Of a stretch of DNA of 64,000 bases, positions 16,470 to 25,367 are shown one piece after another (the stretch's first letter is position 1; every line of letters starts with the position of its first letter). A program made the translations under genes and the position numbers. A model generated the notes under the pieces. It made no database searches. It had not been told where the DNA came from and saw only the letters and a list, made by a program, of their open reading frames with translations. The stretch is from Terrimonas pollutisoli (GTDB lineage: Bacteria; Bacteroidota; Bacteroidia; Chitinophagales; Chitinophagaceae), in assembly GCF_029360765.1 (NCBI RefSeq), contig NZ_JARKNA010000015.1, forward strand, positions 1-64,000, given 5' to 3'.

Positions 16470-17396
16470 TTATTTCAATAAAACCTTCAACTCCTCTTTG
16501 CTGATCCGTAACACCGTTCCATGCCGGATGCCTTGTGGCATTTGTATTTGTTCTGAAATATCGGTCCAGTTGACAAGATCTTTGGAAGCAACGGCACCAT
16601 ATTTATGATCCATGTATTTATCAAAATAAACGATCCACTGGTCATTGATGCGTACAGCCGTCGGTCCCTCAGCCCAATAATTACCAGTGATGGGTGCAGC
16701 AGGTTTGTCATAACCCCCGGTTAGTTTGGAGCTCGTGGCGATACGGATATTTTTTTGTGGCGGATATCTTGTTTCATCTTTCAGGAACATCACAAACTTT
16801 TTTCCCACCGGCACAATGCTCGCATCAATTACATTAAAACCCTGGTCGTATAGCAATTTTGTTTTACTGAAACGCCTGAAATCTTTCGTAGTTACATAGT
16901 AGAGCCGGTGGTTGTATTTGTCATCTCCTGCTGTATCACCCGCTGCAAAACGGCCGGGTATAGTCGTGGCCCAATAGATCATGTATTGCTTTTTCTTTGC
17001 ATCATAAGTGATCTCTGGCGCCCAGCAGTTTCTCGCCGAATCTTCCTGTGCCATTACCGGTATAAACTGCTGCTCACTCCAGCGGATGAGATCCGGCGAC
17101 GAAGCATAACCGATTCCTTTATCATTCCAGCTTACCGTCCATACCATGTGAAATAATCCATCCGCCCCACGGATGATGCAGGGGTCACGCATCAGTTTAT
17201 CGTTTGCTACCGTGGGTTTTAAAAATGAGCTGTCATTTTTCAGCGCTGTCCATTTCAATCCATCATAACTATATGCCAGGTGCAAGCCATCTTCGCCATT
17301 GTTTTTGAAATAAGAAAACAAATAGACATCGTCAGGCTGCTGCGCCATTGCCTGCATTGAAAGCATTGTAATAAATCCAAAAAGCCATTTCATCAT
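16470..17396 (-). CDS. GH43-type glycoside hydrolase
   Basis: From ATG 17396 the product has 308 residues with a signal peptide (MMKWLFGFITMLSMQAMAQQ) and a five-bladed beta-propeller. The family features seen are YLFSYF, an Asp in KLMRDPCIIRGADGLFHMVW, NCWAPEITYD with the Glu, and NVIDASIVPVGKKFVMFLKD, then NYWAEGPTAV. GH43 enzymes remove arabinose, xylose or galactose units. The exact substrate cannot be told. It starts 8 nt after the DlgD-like gene and is the last PUL gene before the inserted islet. Its 3' end is the sequence copied in the islet. Confidence 0.82.
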   Translation of the reverse strand: MMKWLFGFITMLSMQAMAQQPDDVYLFSYFKNNGEDGLHLAYSYDGLKWTALKNDSSFLKPTVANDKLMRDPCIIRGADGLFHMVWTVSWNDKGIGYASSPDLIRWSEQQFIPVMAQEDSARNCWAPEITYDAKKKQYMIYWATTIPGRFAAGDTAGDDKYNHRLYYVTTKDFRRFSKTKLLYDQGFNVIDASIVPVGKKFVMFLKDETRYPPQKNIRIATSSKLTGGYDKPAAPITGNYWAEGPTAVRINDQWIVYFDKYMDHKYGAVASKDLVNWTDISEQIQMPQGIRHGTVLRISKEELKVLLK

Positions 17397-17404
17397 ATAT
17401 ACAT

Positions 17405-18427
17405 TTACTGAAGTTTTCCGATCTCGTCCCATACCCGCCGCACAACGGGGATTCCCCGGACTTTATTTTTTTCTCTTGTTTGCAGTACTCTTTCGCCCGG
17501 ATAACTGATGAACGTCCTGCTATCCTGCGGCAATGATTGTTTGTAGTCGTCAAGAATGTTTTTGATCAGGCCTGGAATAGCCGAATGATCGGGCAATACC
17601 GAAATATTAATGGTCACAAATACCTGCGATAATCCATACTCAACTTCCCGCTGGCTCACAGCATGTGTTGCTGAACCGCCTGAAAGAATGGTAGCCAATA
17701 TGTCCAACAGCAATGATAATCCTGCGCCTTTCCAATAACCTACCGGTACCGGCCGCCTCGATTCAAGTATAGCCGCCGGATCATTGGTAATATTTCCGTT
17801 TTTATCAAAGCCGCCATACACCGTTAATTTTTCGTTCTTCATCGCTGACAGCTCCATGGCGCCAAATGAATATTGCGACATCGCCATGTCCAACACGATC
17901 GCTTCACCTTCGTAAGGTATTGCTATCACCAGTGGATTATTGCCCAGCCTTGCATCCATGGCGCCCCACGCCGGCATATTGGCAATGGTATTGGTCCAGC
18001 CAATAAATACATATCCTGCCTTCGCTGCCTGCCAACCGTAGGTTCCGCCACGCATCCAGTGATTGGTATTAGCCAACGATACACAACCAATACCATTTTC
18101 ATCAGCCAGTTTCATTGATTGCTGGGTCGCAAATATGGCATTCGTGATACCGGGCGCCAGGTTACCATCCCATTGCTCAATGCTCCCAAACTTATGCCTG
18201 CATTGCGGACCGGCATCTTTTTTCACAAAGCCCTTTTGCACATATTCGATAAACCGGGCAAACCGATTTACCCCATGTGTATACACCCCGTCTATACTAT
18301 TGCTTGTAAACACCGCTGCAATTTCACGAGCCCTGCCGGGCTCAAACTTATTTTTCAACAATATTTTTTCGAAGCAAGCCTGCATGGCTTCTGCCTGCAC
18401 CATGATAATATTGGATGAATCACTCAT
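17405..18427 (-). CDS. Ldh-family (malate/lactate/diketogulonate) dehydrogenase, DlgD-like
   Basis: The 340-residue protein belongs to the NAD(P)-dependent Ldh2/YiaK family: FTSNSIDGVYTHGVNRFARF with the family His, GNLAPGITNAIFA, NTNHWMRGGTYGWQAAKAGY, WTNTIANMPAWGAMDARLGN and GYWKGAGLSLLLDILATILS. It resembles 2,3-diketo-L-gulonate reductase most. It is cytosolic, with no signal peptide. In a pectin locus it may reduce a keto-uronate or a related breakdown product, which is inference. It is followed closely by GH43, so it is part of the same transcript. Confidence 0.85.
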   Translation of the reverse strand: MSDSSNIIMVQAEAMQACFEKILLKNKFEPGRAREIAAVFTSNSIDGVYTHGVNRFARFIEYVQKGFVKKDAGPQCRHKFGSIEQWDGNLAPGITNAIFATQQSMKLADENGIGCVSLANTNHWMRGGTYGWQAAKAGYVFIGWTNTIANMPAWGAMDARLGNNPLVIAIPYEGEAIVLDMAMSQYSFGAMELSAMKNEKLTVYGGFDKNGNITNDPAAILESRRPVPVGYWKGAGLSLLLDILATILSGGSATHAVSQREVEYGLSQVFVTINISVLPDHSAIPGLIKNILDDYKQSLPQDSRTFISYPGERVLQTREKNKVRGIPVVRRVWDEIGKLQ

Positions 18428-18453
18428 ACAAGGATTTGAGTAGGAAAGATAAA

Positions 18454-18591
18454 TTATTGCTGCAAGGTAACAGCCATCAATCCAATTACCACACGGACTT
18501 CCCTTTCAATGCCCAGCCAAAGTTTTTCCTCCCGGCAAAAAGAAAATTGCCAGGCGATGATAAATGAGATGAGGAGTAAAATGGTTTTCAT
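18454..18591 (-). CDS. Possible 45-residue peptide or gene remnant
   Basis: Just upstream of the DlgD-like gene a short minus-strand frame begins MKTILLLISFIIAWQFSFC, a good signal-peptide start, and continues for 26 residues before TAA at 18454. The rest is not recognised and the length is short, so it may be the beginning of a broken exported-protein gene. No homologue can be named. Confidence 0.25.
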   Translation of the reverse strand: MKTILLLISFIIAWQFSFCREEKLWLGIEREVRVVIGLMAVTLQQ

Positions 18592-18750
18592 TTTTTATGA
18601 TACAAGCTGTTGTACTACTATCAACTTCTGTTGCGTCGCACTTTTCATCGTTCTGGGCCTCACCCTCCTCCTCCCTCTCCGGGTGGAGAGGGAGCGGTGC
18701 TGTATTGCAAATCCAAACGATATAACTACCACATCGCCCTCATAACTCTG

Positions 18751-19076
18751 CTCAGCATTTTCGAAGTTGCCGACTAATATCAGCTTTTCCGAAATACAAG
18801 GGCTGTGTGGTGATGGCCTCCTCCTTGGGGGAGATCGGGAGGAGGCCCACTACTCAGCATTTTCGGAGTTGCCGACTAATATCAGCATTTTCGAAAAGCA
18901 AGGGCTGTGCGTTGTTCCTCTCCTTTGGAGAGGTTAGGTGAGGTTCTGCTCAGCATTTTCGAAGACTCCATTCCTTTTTGAAATCGTCGAAAAGCAAGGG
19001 CTGTACTTTGAAAGCCCCTCCTTCGGAGGTAACCGAGCAAAGCGAAGGTTACGAACGAAGTTCAGGGGAGGCCGGT
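18751..19076. repeat. Three imperfect tandem repeats of about 100 nt
   Basis: Units begin with CTCAGCATTTTCG at 18751, 18853 and 18949 and share GTTGCCGACTAATATCAGC, CGAAAAGCAAGGGCTGTG and a C/T-rich palindrome such as CCTCCTCCTTGGGGGAG with GGGAGGAGG. The 650-nt gap (18428-19077) between the DlgD-like gene and the next PUL gene holds these, another such palindrome at 18656-18694, and the short frame at 18454. No other gene is seen. Confidence 0.7.
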
Positions 19077-19077
19077 T

Positions 19078-21213
19078 TTAAAACATTTTCCTTAAGCCTT
19101 CCCATCTCACCTTCCATGTCTTTGGAAAGCCGGTATTGATTTCTTTATCTGCATCTGCACCTGTACACATCAATGCTACTGCACTTAACACGCCACCATT
19201 TCCGGGCAGGTAAATCGTTAAGCGATCATCCTGGTAATTATGCCCGTTGATTAAATAAGTATTGGTACGTACCGGCATCAGTAAAGCATTCACCGCTTCT
19301 TCAGGCATATGTAACCGTGCAGCGGTCATGGCCATCAGCGGGTAATCCCATCCCCATGTTTCGTTCCAGTTCCATTTTTGCAATACGGTGTGATAAGTAT
19401 TTTTCATCGCTACTGTATCCAAATCATTCGCTGCAGGAATGGTACTGTAAGCGCCCAGCACAGCCGGATGATCCGTTAAATATTTTGATCCTGTTTCATA
19501 ACAATCGGGTGTACTTTCTGCCGCGAGATAAACACCATTGGCCTGCGGGAGCGGTGCTAGATTTTTGATGATCTCATCCCATCTCTTTTCTCTTGGCAAA
19601 CCTGCACGTATTCTCCATTGTTGCGCCACTTCCAGTGCCCAACTCCAGTACGACAATTCATAGGTTGGATTGAAGGTGCTTACTGCATCAAAACATTCCT
19701 GTGCAGGAATCAATCCTTTACCAAGATTGTATTTTTTTGTTTGCTGATTATAGGTTGGAAACGATGCCATGAAATCAGCCGTGGCAAACAACAGATCTTT
19801 GTATTTATTGACTGTTTCTTTCGTTGGTTTACTCCGGTACAGCAACTCTGCCATGTAAATAAAATGCGGTTGTTGCCAGATGAGGAAAGCACCTACAGAT
19901 GAAGGTGCTTCATCGCCATTATTATCGGTCATCTTCTGCCAGCGTAATCCATCAAAGCCTTGTCGCTTTGCAATCAGCTTTGCTTTTTCAGCAACAGTAA
20001 AATACCAGTCGAGACTTTTTTCCATCAGCTCCGTCCGGCCCCATTGCGCAAAATGCACGGCATGCCACCAGTGCATTTCCAAATGTGGTTTACCGTACCA
20101 GCTGTTATACGTTAAGCCTGTTTCCTGCGGTGGATATGCTGAAGCGCAATTCACTCGGGTAAGGTATTGCGACAGTACCACTCTTCTTTCCATTTCAAAT
20201 GCACGTTGATCTTTGACTCCTGAAAAATCAACTGCTCCACCGCTAAGCCAGAATTTTTTCCATGCTTCACTGCCGACTTTGCTCACAGCTTTAAAACCTG
20301 TGAGCACAGAAAGCTCTTTTTTTCCTTCAAACAAACAAGTCAGTTCATAACTGACATCTTTTATATTTTCCGGTGTGATCAAAAAAAAATGTTTGCTTTT
20401 TTCTTTGAACAAAGATTTGTCCGACCAATAAAGACTTGTCTTGTATTTGAAATCATCCAGTGTCCTTTCAATGAAAACACTGTTATGTCCTGGTTTTGCT
20501 ACAGAAGAATGTGCTTTTTCTTTCATCCAGTAATTACCCACATCTTTGAACTGGCCGTTTGGATAAGGAAACTTTACCCTGATGCTGATTCGTTTCTCTT
20601 TCAGCAACGGCGATTCAATTTTGAATGTCACCGCATCTTCGTGTGGACTACAAACAGTTTTAACTTCCACCGGCATATCTTCAACTGTAAAGGAACTGCT
20701 GATGATACCTGTCCACAAATCCAGTTGCTGATTGATGTTTTGAATATCTTTTGCTGTTGCAACTGACCCATCTTTTTTGACAATCTCCATTCCAATATTA
20801 CCCAATTGCAAACGGTGCGGATTGATACGAAAATAATCAACTGCTTTTCTGCTGCGTTCAGGTTCTTTCACCTGTACAGTGTAAGAAATCTTTTTCCCTT
20901 CCAGGTCGTACACCTTCTGCGCTTCTTCAATTTTTAAGTTCTCAGTATTTGGGAAACTATGCCATCCCCAAACGGATTGTGTGCCCAGCGGAACACCGTT
21001 AGCATAGGCATCCGGAAAGCTTTGCATACCTGTTGCATCGACAGTAAAAGCGAAGTTGCCATTGCCCACAGTGAGTGAAGAAAGCGAATCGATCTTATTC
21101 ACTTTTACATTATGACGTTTCACCACTACCTCACGGTTGATGGGTTGTGATTGAACCACAAAGGCACAGGGACACAAAGCTGTAATAAGGAGAAAAGAAG
21201 CTTTAAAATACAT
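19078..21213 (-). CDS. (alpha/alpha)6-barrel glycoside hydrolase-like protein
   Basis: The 711-residue exported protein (signal peptide ending near VVQSQ) has an N-terminal beta-rich domain of about 280 residues and a C-terminal alpha/alpha barrel (QYLTRVNCASAYPPQETGLT, YGKPHLEMHWWHAVHFAQWG, ELSYWSWALEVAQQW, WNWNETWGWDYPLMAMTAAR). This two-domain plan is that of the GH65/GH15/GH95 superfamily. HLEMHWWHA resembles the sugar-binding and acid region of such enzymes. The exact family is not certain. Position in the PUL suggests action on pectin side chains. Confidence 0.72.
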   Translation of the reverse strand: MYFKASFLLITALCPCAFVVQSQPINREVVVKRHNVKVNKIDSLSSLTVGNGNFAFTVDATGMQSFPDAYANGVPLGTQSVWGWHSFPNTENLKIEEAQKVYDLEGKKISYTVQVKEPERSRKAVDYFRINPHRLQLGNIGMEIVKKDGSVATAKDIQNINQQLDLWTGIISSSFTVEDMPVEVKTVCSPHEDAVTFKIESPLLKEKRISIRVKFPYPNGQFKDVGNYWMKEKAHSSVAKPGHNSVFIERTLDDFKYKTSLYWSDKSLFKEKSKHFFLITPENIKDVSYELTCLFEGKKELSVLTGFKAVSKVGSEAWKKFWLSGGAVDFSGVKDQRAFEMERRVVLSQYLTRVNCASAYPPQETGLTYNSWYGKPHLEMHWWHAVHFAQWGRTELMEKSLDWYFTVAEKAKLIAKRQGFDGLRWQKMTDNNGDEAPSSVGAFLIWQQPHFIYMAELLYRSKPTKETVNKYKDLLFATADFMASFPTYNQQTKKYNLGKGLIPAQECFDAVSTFNPTYELSYWSWALEVAQQWRIRAGLPREKRWDEIIKNLAPLPQANGVYLAAESTPDCYETGSKYLTDHPAVLGAYSTIPAANDLDTVAMKNTYHTVLQKWNWNETWGWDYPLMAMTAARLHMPEEAVNALLMPVRTNTYLINGHNYQDDRLTIYLPGNGGVLSAVALMCTGADADKEINTGFPKTWKVRWEGLRKMF

Positions 21214-21243
21214 TCATTAAAGTGTTATAAGGAGCCGCCAGGT

Positions 21244-22246
21244 TTATAATGCTACTTTCAGTTGAACAGTTATTGGCTCATCCCTGTCGCACACTACCTC
21301 ATCATTCACATACTTCAATTCTGCTAACTGTATCACACTTCGCTTATCATCGAACGACCCTCTGGCTGCAGGATTTGCCTTGCTCCTGCCGGGATGTGTG
21401 AAGTAATACACAAAAGCACGGCCGCCATTCACCACTACATCACAATGCCCGCCAATAGCCTGGTCATCTTTTCCTTTGCCGGGCTGCTCCAATATTCTTG
21501 TTGCCTGCTTCTTCCAGGTTAATAAATCATCCGAAGAATATACCTCCATTCCTTTCCATGCATCCACAATCATAAAATACTGCTGCCGCCAGTAAAATAC
21601 TTTTGGTCCTTCACCCCTTGTATCAATCGCTTTTCCTTTATCTACCCAGTTGTATAAATCTTTACTGTCGGCATAGTAAATACTCTTCCCATCCTTTTCA
21701 TTGTTGTACCACATGCGCCACAACGTGTTATTCACTTTGTAAACAGAGGCATCAATTACCTTTTCATTCACTAATTTAACCGTTGATTGATAATCCCAGT
21801 TACGCAAATCCTTACTCGTTAAATGAACAATCACTCTCGGATGGTTCCAGTCTTTAAATGTGCCGGGCACATACGTGAGATACATGTGATAGATGCCATC
21901 GTGCTCAATTACATCGGGCGCCCAATGTGTATAGCCGGCATCGGGCCGATAATTGATATTGGCGGTATCAACATATTTCCATGTTACACCATCTTTACTT
22001 TCCGTAATACCAATTCTTGTCCCGTGTACCCATTGCACAGTTGAGTCTTCTATCGATGCACGGCGATTGGTGTACAGCATCCACCATTTCTTTTTGGCTT
22101 TGTTGTAAATGATCACAGGATCGGCAGCGCCATGATACACCGGATCATCATACAAAGGTTTGGGCACATTGTTTTTCTGTGCTGAAGCTTCATAAAAAAA
22201 AAAGTACAATAAAGGCAGGCAGGATATAATTTAAATTCATACTCAT
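21244..22246 (-). CDS. GH43/GH130-like beta-propeller protein with frameshifted signal peptide
   Basis: The reading frame from 22209 encodes a five-bladed propeller (HGAADPVIIYNKAKKKWWML, THWAPDVIEHDGIYHMYLTY, KVIDASVYKVNNTLWRMWYN, IGGHCDVVVN) of the GH43/GH130 type. The expected start is ATG 22246, overlapping the stop of the GH106 gene as TAATG. It encodes a proper signal peptide start (MSMNLNYILPAFIVLFF) but runs to a stop. A run of ten A (plus strand 22194-22203) shifts the frame, and nine would restore it through to YEASAQKNN. This is either a sequencing error, a recent mutation or slip-prone variation. Confidence 0.78.
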
Positions 22247-25140
22247 TATTTCAACGGAGTAATTGTCACCGGCCCCAGCAAACCCGAAGGCAAGGGCTTC
22301 CATGCTGATGCATCAAACAAACCGTTCTTTACGTTTTCTTTTTTGCGGGCAGGCATATTGGTGTTGTAAAATATCTTCCAGGGAAGATTATTACGATCCA
22401 TGTACGAAATACGATTCGCCATTAAGTTCGCAACAATGACTTCCAGTTTGTTGGTTGGCCATAAAGCTGATGCAGGTATTACACACTGAAATGTTGGCCC
22501 GATCAGCGTAGCAATCTTTTTCCCATTTAAAATTACTTCAGCGGTTTCATGTACTTTGCCGAGATCAAGCAAGTATGCGGACGATGTACCCGATGGCTTA
22601 TTGAAATTAATAGAATACCTGGCAGTGCCGGAAAAATCTGAATATTCACTTGTATCAAGATCTGACCAGGAGTATAATTCATCTGTAATGATTTTTGTAG
22701 GAATCACGGGGCCTCCGTTTAAAAACCCGATAGTCCATTCTCCTATTATAGATTGTGGTTCTCCAGCCGCAACCAAATAAGGAAATATTGCACCTGTCTT
22801 TTTAACATCGTATGTCTGAATAATAACAGACTCATAGGGCTGCAACTGCAATCTCACTTCTATTCCGCCGTTGTTATTTTTCTTCCATTTTGCCAATCCC
22901 CTTTTGCCGGTCATCGGATCAAACAAAGCAACTGAAACTGGTTTTTCATTTAACGTTAGCCATTCATTGAAAACGTTATCAGTTCGATTGCAGATAAAAT
23001 ACAATTTCCCATCTGTATTTTTTCGTTTGCAGTATGATAATCCTTTTTCCAATAATTTTTGTTCATCACCGACAGTAATCTGTAATAAAGTTTTGAGACT
23101 ATCGCTCATATAAAACACTCCTTTACCCAAACTTGCCATATAATTCGATCCTCCAGCTTTTCTAATATTACCATCAGCATCGCCAATAGCCAGGGCAAAT
23201 GGTTCGCCGAAACCAGAATAAATTGGATCCATTAACTTTCTAAATTCTTTTTTTTGCACAGCCAAGTTTGCAAATCCAGGTACACTTTCGGGCATTTTTT
23301 TATAGAATAAAATTTTAGCCCCTTGTTTCGCAAGCTCCCTCAATTTCTTTAAGCTTTCAACAGGCAGCAGCTTATTAGCAGGCAATAAAATAGTTTTATA
23401 ACTATTCCCGCCAGTTACTATTTTATTTTCTGAAACGGTAAAATTTTGAAGTTGCCTGTCTGAGAAAAAATCAAACCCATATCCTTTCTCCAGCATCCAT
23501 TTTGATACATGTTCAAAATCTGTGTTCTCGAAATTTTTCTCCATACCATCAAAATGTTGCAGTAATGCATTGCCGGGTTCTGAATAACGGTCGGCAATAG
23601 GATAGTACAACAACACATCATTATCGGGTTTTCCCTGCTGCAAAAAACTTTGTACTCGTGTAACGTAAGTGTTCAGTGCATGAAAATCTTTCCACTGAGG
23701 ATTGGAAGGTTGAAAATGTACCGCTGCATAAAACAACCAACCCGGCCACGGCGCTTCCTTCGGAGAATAAGCTGTGCCGTGATAAAAAATATGATTCACT
23801 CCACCGAGAAAAAAAAGATCAACGGCCTTTTTTACATCAGCCCATGATGAAAGAAAGTGTTCATTGAGCCAGGTAGCAGCTTCCGCCGATACTAATTTTT
23901 TTCCGCTTACATTGGCAGCAGAAGTGGCAAACTTGAAGCGAAGTATATCGTTGCCTTCCGTTTCGGGAATATCTACTACACTATACAAATCCAGCGTATT
24001 GCCCGGTGAGCCATGCGACTGGTTGCGTACCATTTTATTTTTTCCTTCAGTCCATTTTTTCCAGGCAATGGTAAAGTGTTCCAGAAGCAATTCATCAAGC
24101 ACAGAGCGGTAATCGTAAATAACCCGACTATTTTTATCTGCACTGTCTTTTCCAAACAAAGCCGGCAAATGATCTTCTAATGCATAGCCCTTTCTTTTTT
24201 TGAATTCAGTCAATAAATCTTCAGTCCAATTCGCTTGCCCTTTTGCATCATCCACTTCATACGAGTCATTGAAGAAAGAACGCAGGTAAGAAATATCATA
24301 CCCTTCAAATGCTTCATCAAATTTTTTAAAATAATTCTTTGCTGCTGTTGCAGAAAAATGATCAACGGCATAACCCTCACCACCGGGAGCAGCACGTTCC
24401 ACCATCTTACCATGCAAGCCCTGGAACAAAGCATACAAGCTCCAGCTTCCTTCAGGTGCAGTCCAGTTTAATTTTCCATTGGCATCAACTTTTGAAGTAA
24501 GATCGATCGATTCATTTTTATTGGAATAAGCGATCAATGTCTGTAAAGGAAGTTTACCGGGATATTGTATTTGATCCAATGCCAATGCCTGCAGATTTTG
24601 ATTTAGATACACAGGCTTCAAAATATCTTCAATAGCAGCGGGTTTGTTATTGGCCGTACGTACAAAAGCTTCCTGTTTGTATTCAATGGCTTCGTTTAAT
24701 TGTTCGCCGCCTTTTAGTTTATACGTTTTATAGAAAATGCTTTTGCTCGCATCTGCATCTTTTACCCAAGGACCACCAAAAGGCCAGCCTGTTCCATTGG
24801 CAAGGTCAACCCCGATACCTAACCGTTTGGCTTCTTTCAATGTATGTTCCAGCATCTGCATCCATTGCGGTGACAAAAAGTTGATGAATTGTTTTTCATA
24901 ACCTTCCACTCCGTAAATGGGTGTGAGTTCAACACCGCCTAATCCTGCTCTCTGGTATTGCTCTAAGTTCCAGGTAAGATCAGCTTTGTTTACAGCGCTT
25001 CCTTCCCACCACCACCGTGTCCACGGTTTGGTTGTATTGGTTACCGATGGCCAGTTTAGTTGTGCTTTGACGGAAATGCATTGCATTGAAATCAACCATA
25101 CATAAATGACTTGCCGCAATCTTGTGTATTTAAAATTCAT
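22246..25140 (-). CDS. GH106 alpha-L-rhamnosidase
   Basis: The 964-residue protein has a signal peptide (ends near VKAQ) and the typical GH106 opening: WTRWWWEGSAVNKADLTWNL, GLGGVELTPIYGVEGYE, IGVDLANGTGWPFGGPWV, then FNDSYEVDD, NHIFYHGTAYSPKEAPWPGW and a C-terminal galactose-binding-like beta-sandwich (LDLGKVHETAEVILNGKKI, PSGLLGPVTI). GH106 enzymes of Bacteroidota cleave alpha-L-rhamnose from rhamnogalacturonan. Its end overlaps the next gene by TAATG, so the two are translationally coupled. Confidence 0.92.
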   Translation of the reverse strand: MNFKYTRLRQVIYVWLISMQCISVKAQLNWPSVTNTTKPWTRWWWEGSAVNKADLTWNLEQYQRAGLGGVELTPIYGVEGYEKQFINFLSPQWMQMLEHTLKEAKRLGIGVDLANGTGWPFGGPWVKDADASKSIFYKTYKLKGGEQLNEAIEYKQEAFVRTANNKPAAIEDILKPVYLNQNLQALALDQIQYPGKLPLQTLIAYSNKNESIDLTSKVDANGKLNWTAPEGSWSLYALFQGLHGKMVERAAPGGEGYAVDHFSATAAKNYFKKFDEAFEGYDISYLRSFFNDSYEVDDAKGQANWTEDLLTEFKKRKGYALEDHLPALFGKDSADKNSRVIYDYRSVLDELLLEHFTIAWKKWTEGKNKMVRNQSHGSPGNTLDLYSVVDIPETEGNDILRFKFATSAANVSGKKLVSAEAATWLNEHFLSSWADVKKAVDLFFLGGVNHIFYHGTAYSPKEAPWPGWLFYAAVHFQPSNPQWKDFHALNTYVTRVQSFLQQGKPDNDVLLYYPIADRYSEPGNALLQHFDGMEKNFENTDFEHVSKWMLEKGYGFDFFSDRQLQNFTVSENKIVTGGNSYKTILLPANKLLPVESLKKLRELAKQGAKILFYKKMPESVPGFANLAVQKKEFRKLMDPIYSGFGEPFALAIGDADGNIRKAGGSNYMASLGKGVFYMSDSLKTLLQITVGDEQKLLEKGLSYCKRKNTDGKLYFICNRTDNVFNEWLTLNEKPVSVALFDPMTGKRGLAKWKKNNNGGIEVRLQLQPYESVIIQTYDVKKTGAIFPYLVAAGEPQSIIGEWTIGFLNGGPVIPTKIITDELYSWSDLDTSEYSDFSGTARYSINFNKPSGTSSAYLLDLGKVHETAEVILNGKKIATLIGPTFQCVIPASALWPTNKLEVIVANLMANRISYMDRNNLPWKIFYNTNMPARKKENVKNGLFDASAWKPLPSGLLGPVTITPLK

Positions 25141-25211
25141 CTATTGCTTTATTTTATAACCCGGAGGCATAATGCGTACCTACGGCACGCCGAAAATGTT
25201 CGTTATCTTTT

Positions 25212-25299
25212 CTACCCATCTGTTGTCCCTACGGGACAAATCATTCAATTTTCACTTTTCACTTTTGCTACCCATCTGTAGTCCCTACGGGACAAATCA
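25212..25299. repeat. Direct repeat with GTCCCTACGGGAC palindrome
   Basis: CTACCCATCTG, then TTGTCCCTACGGGACAAATC at 25212-25242 is repeated at 25268-25299 (one base different). Each holds the palindrome GTCCCTACGGGAC. A related word (GTACCTACGGCACGCC) lies at 25174. Between and after are TTTTCACTTTT-type low-complexity words. The gap from 25141 to 25367 shows no gene. Confidence 0.7.
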
Positions 25300-25367
25300 G
25301 GACAAGAAACTCTTCAATTTTCACTTTTGACTTCTAACTTCTGACTTTTCACTTCTTCATCCACCAC

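Noticed and set aside
18509..18745. 78-codon plus-strand ORF
   Set aside because: It lies in a repeat region, has low-complexity sequence and is antisense to another short frame.
18751..19076. CRISPR array
   Set aside because: Repeats are about 100 nt, imperfect and only three, with no spacers of constant length and no cas genes.
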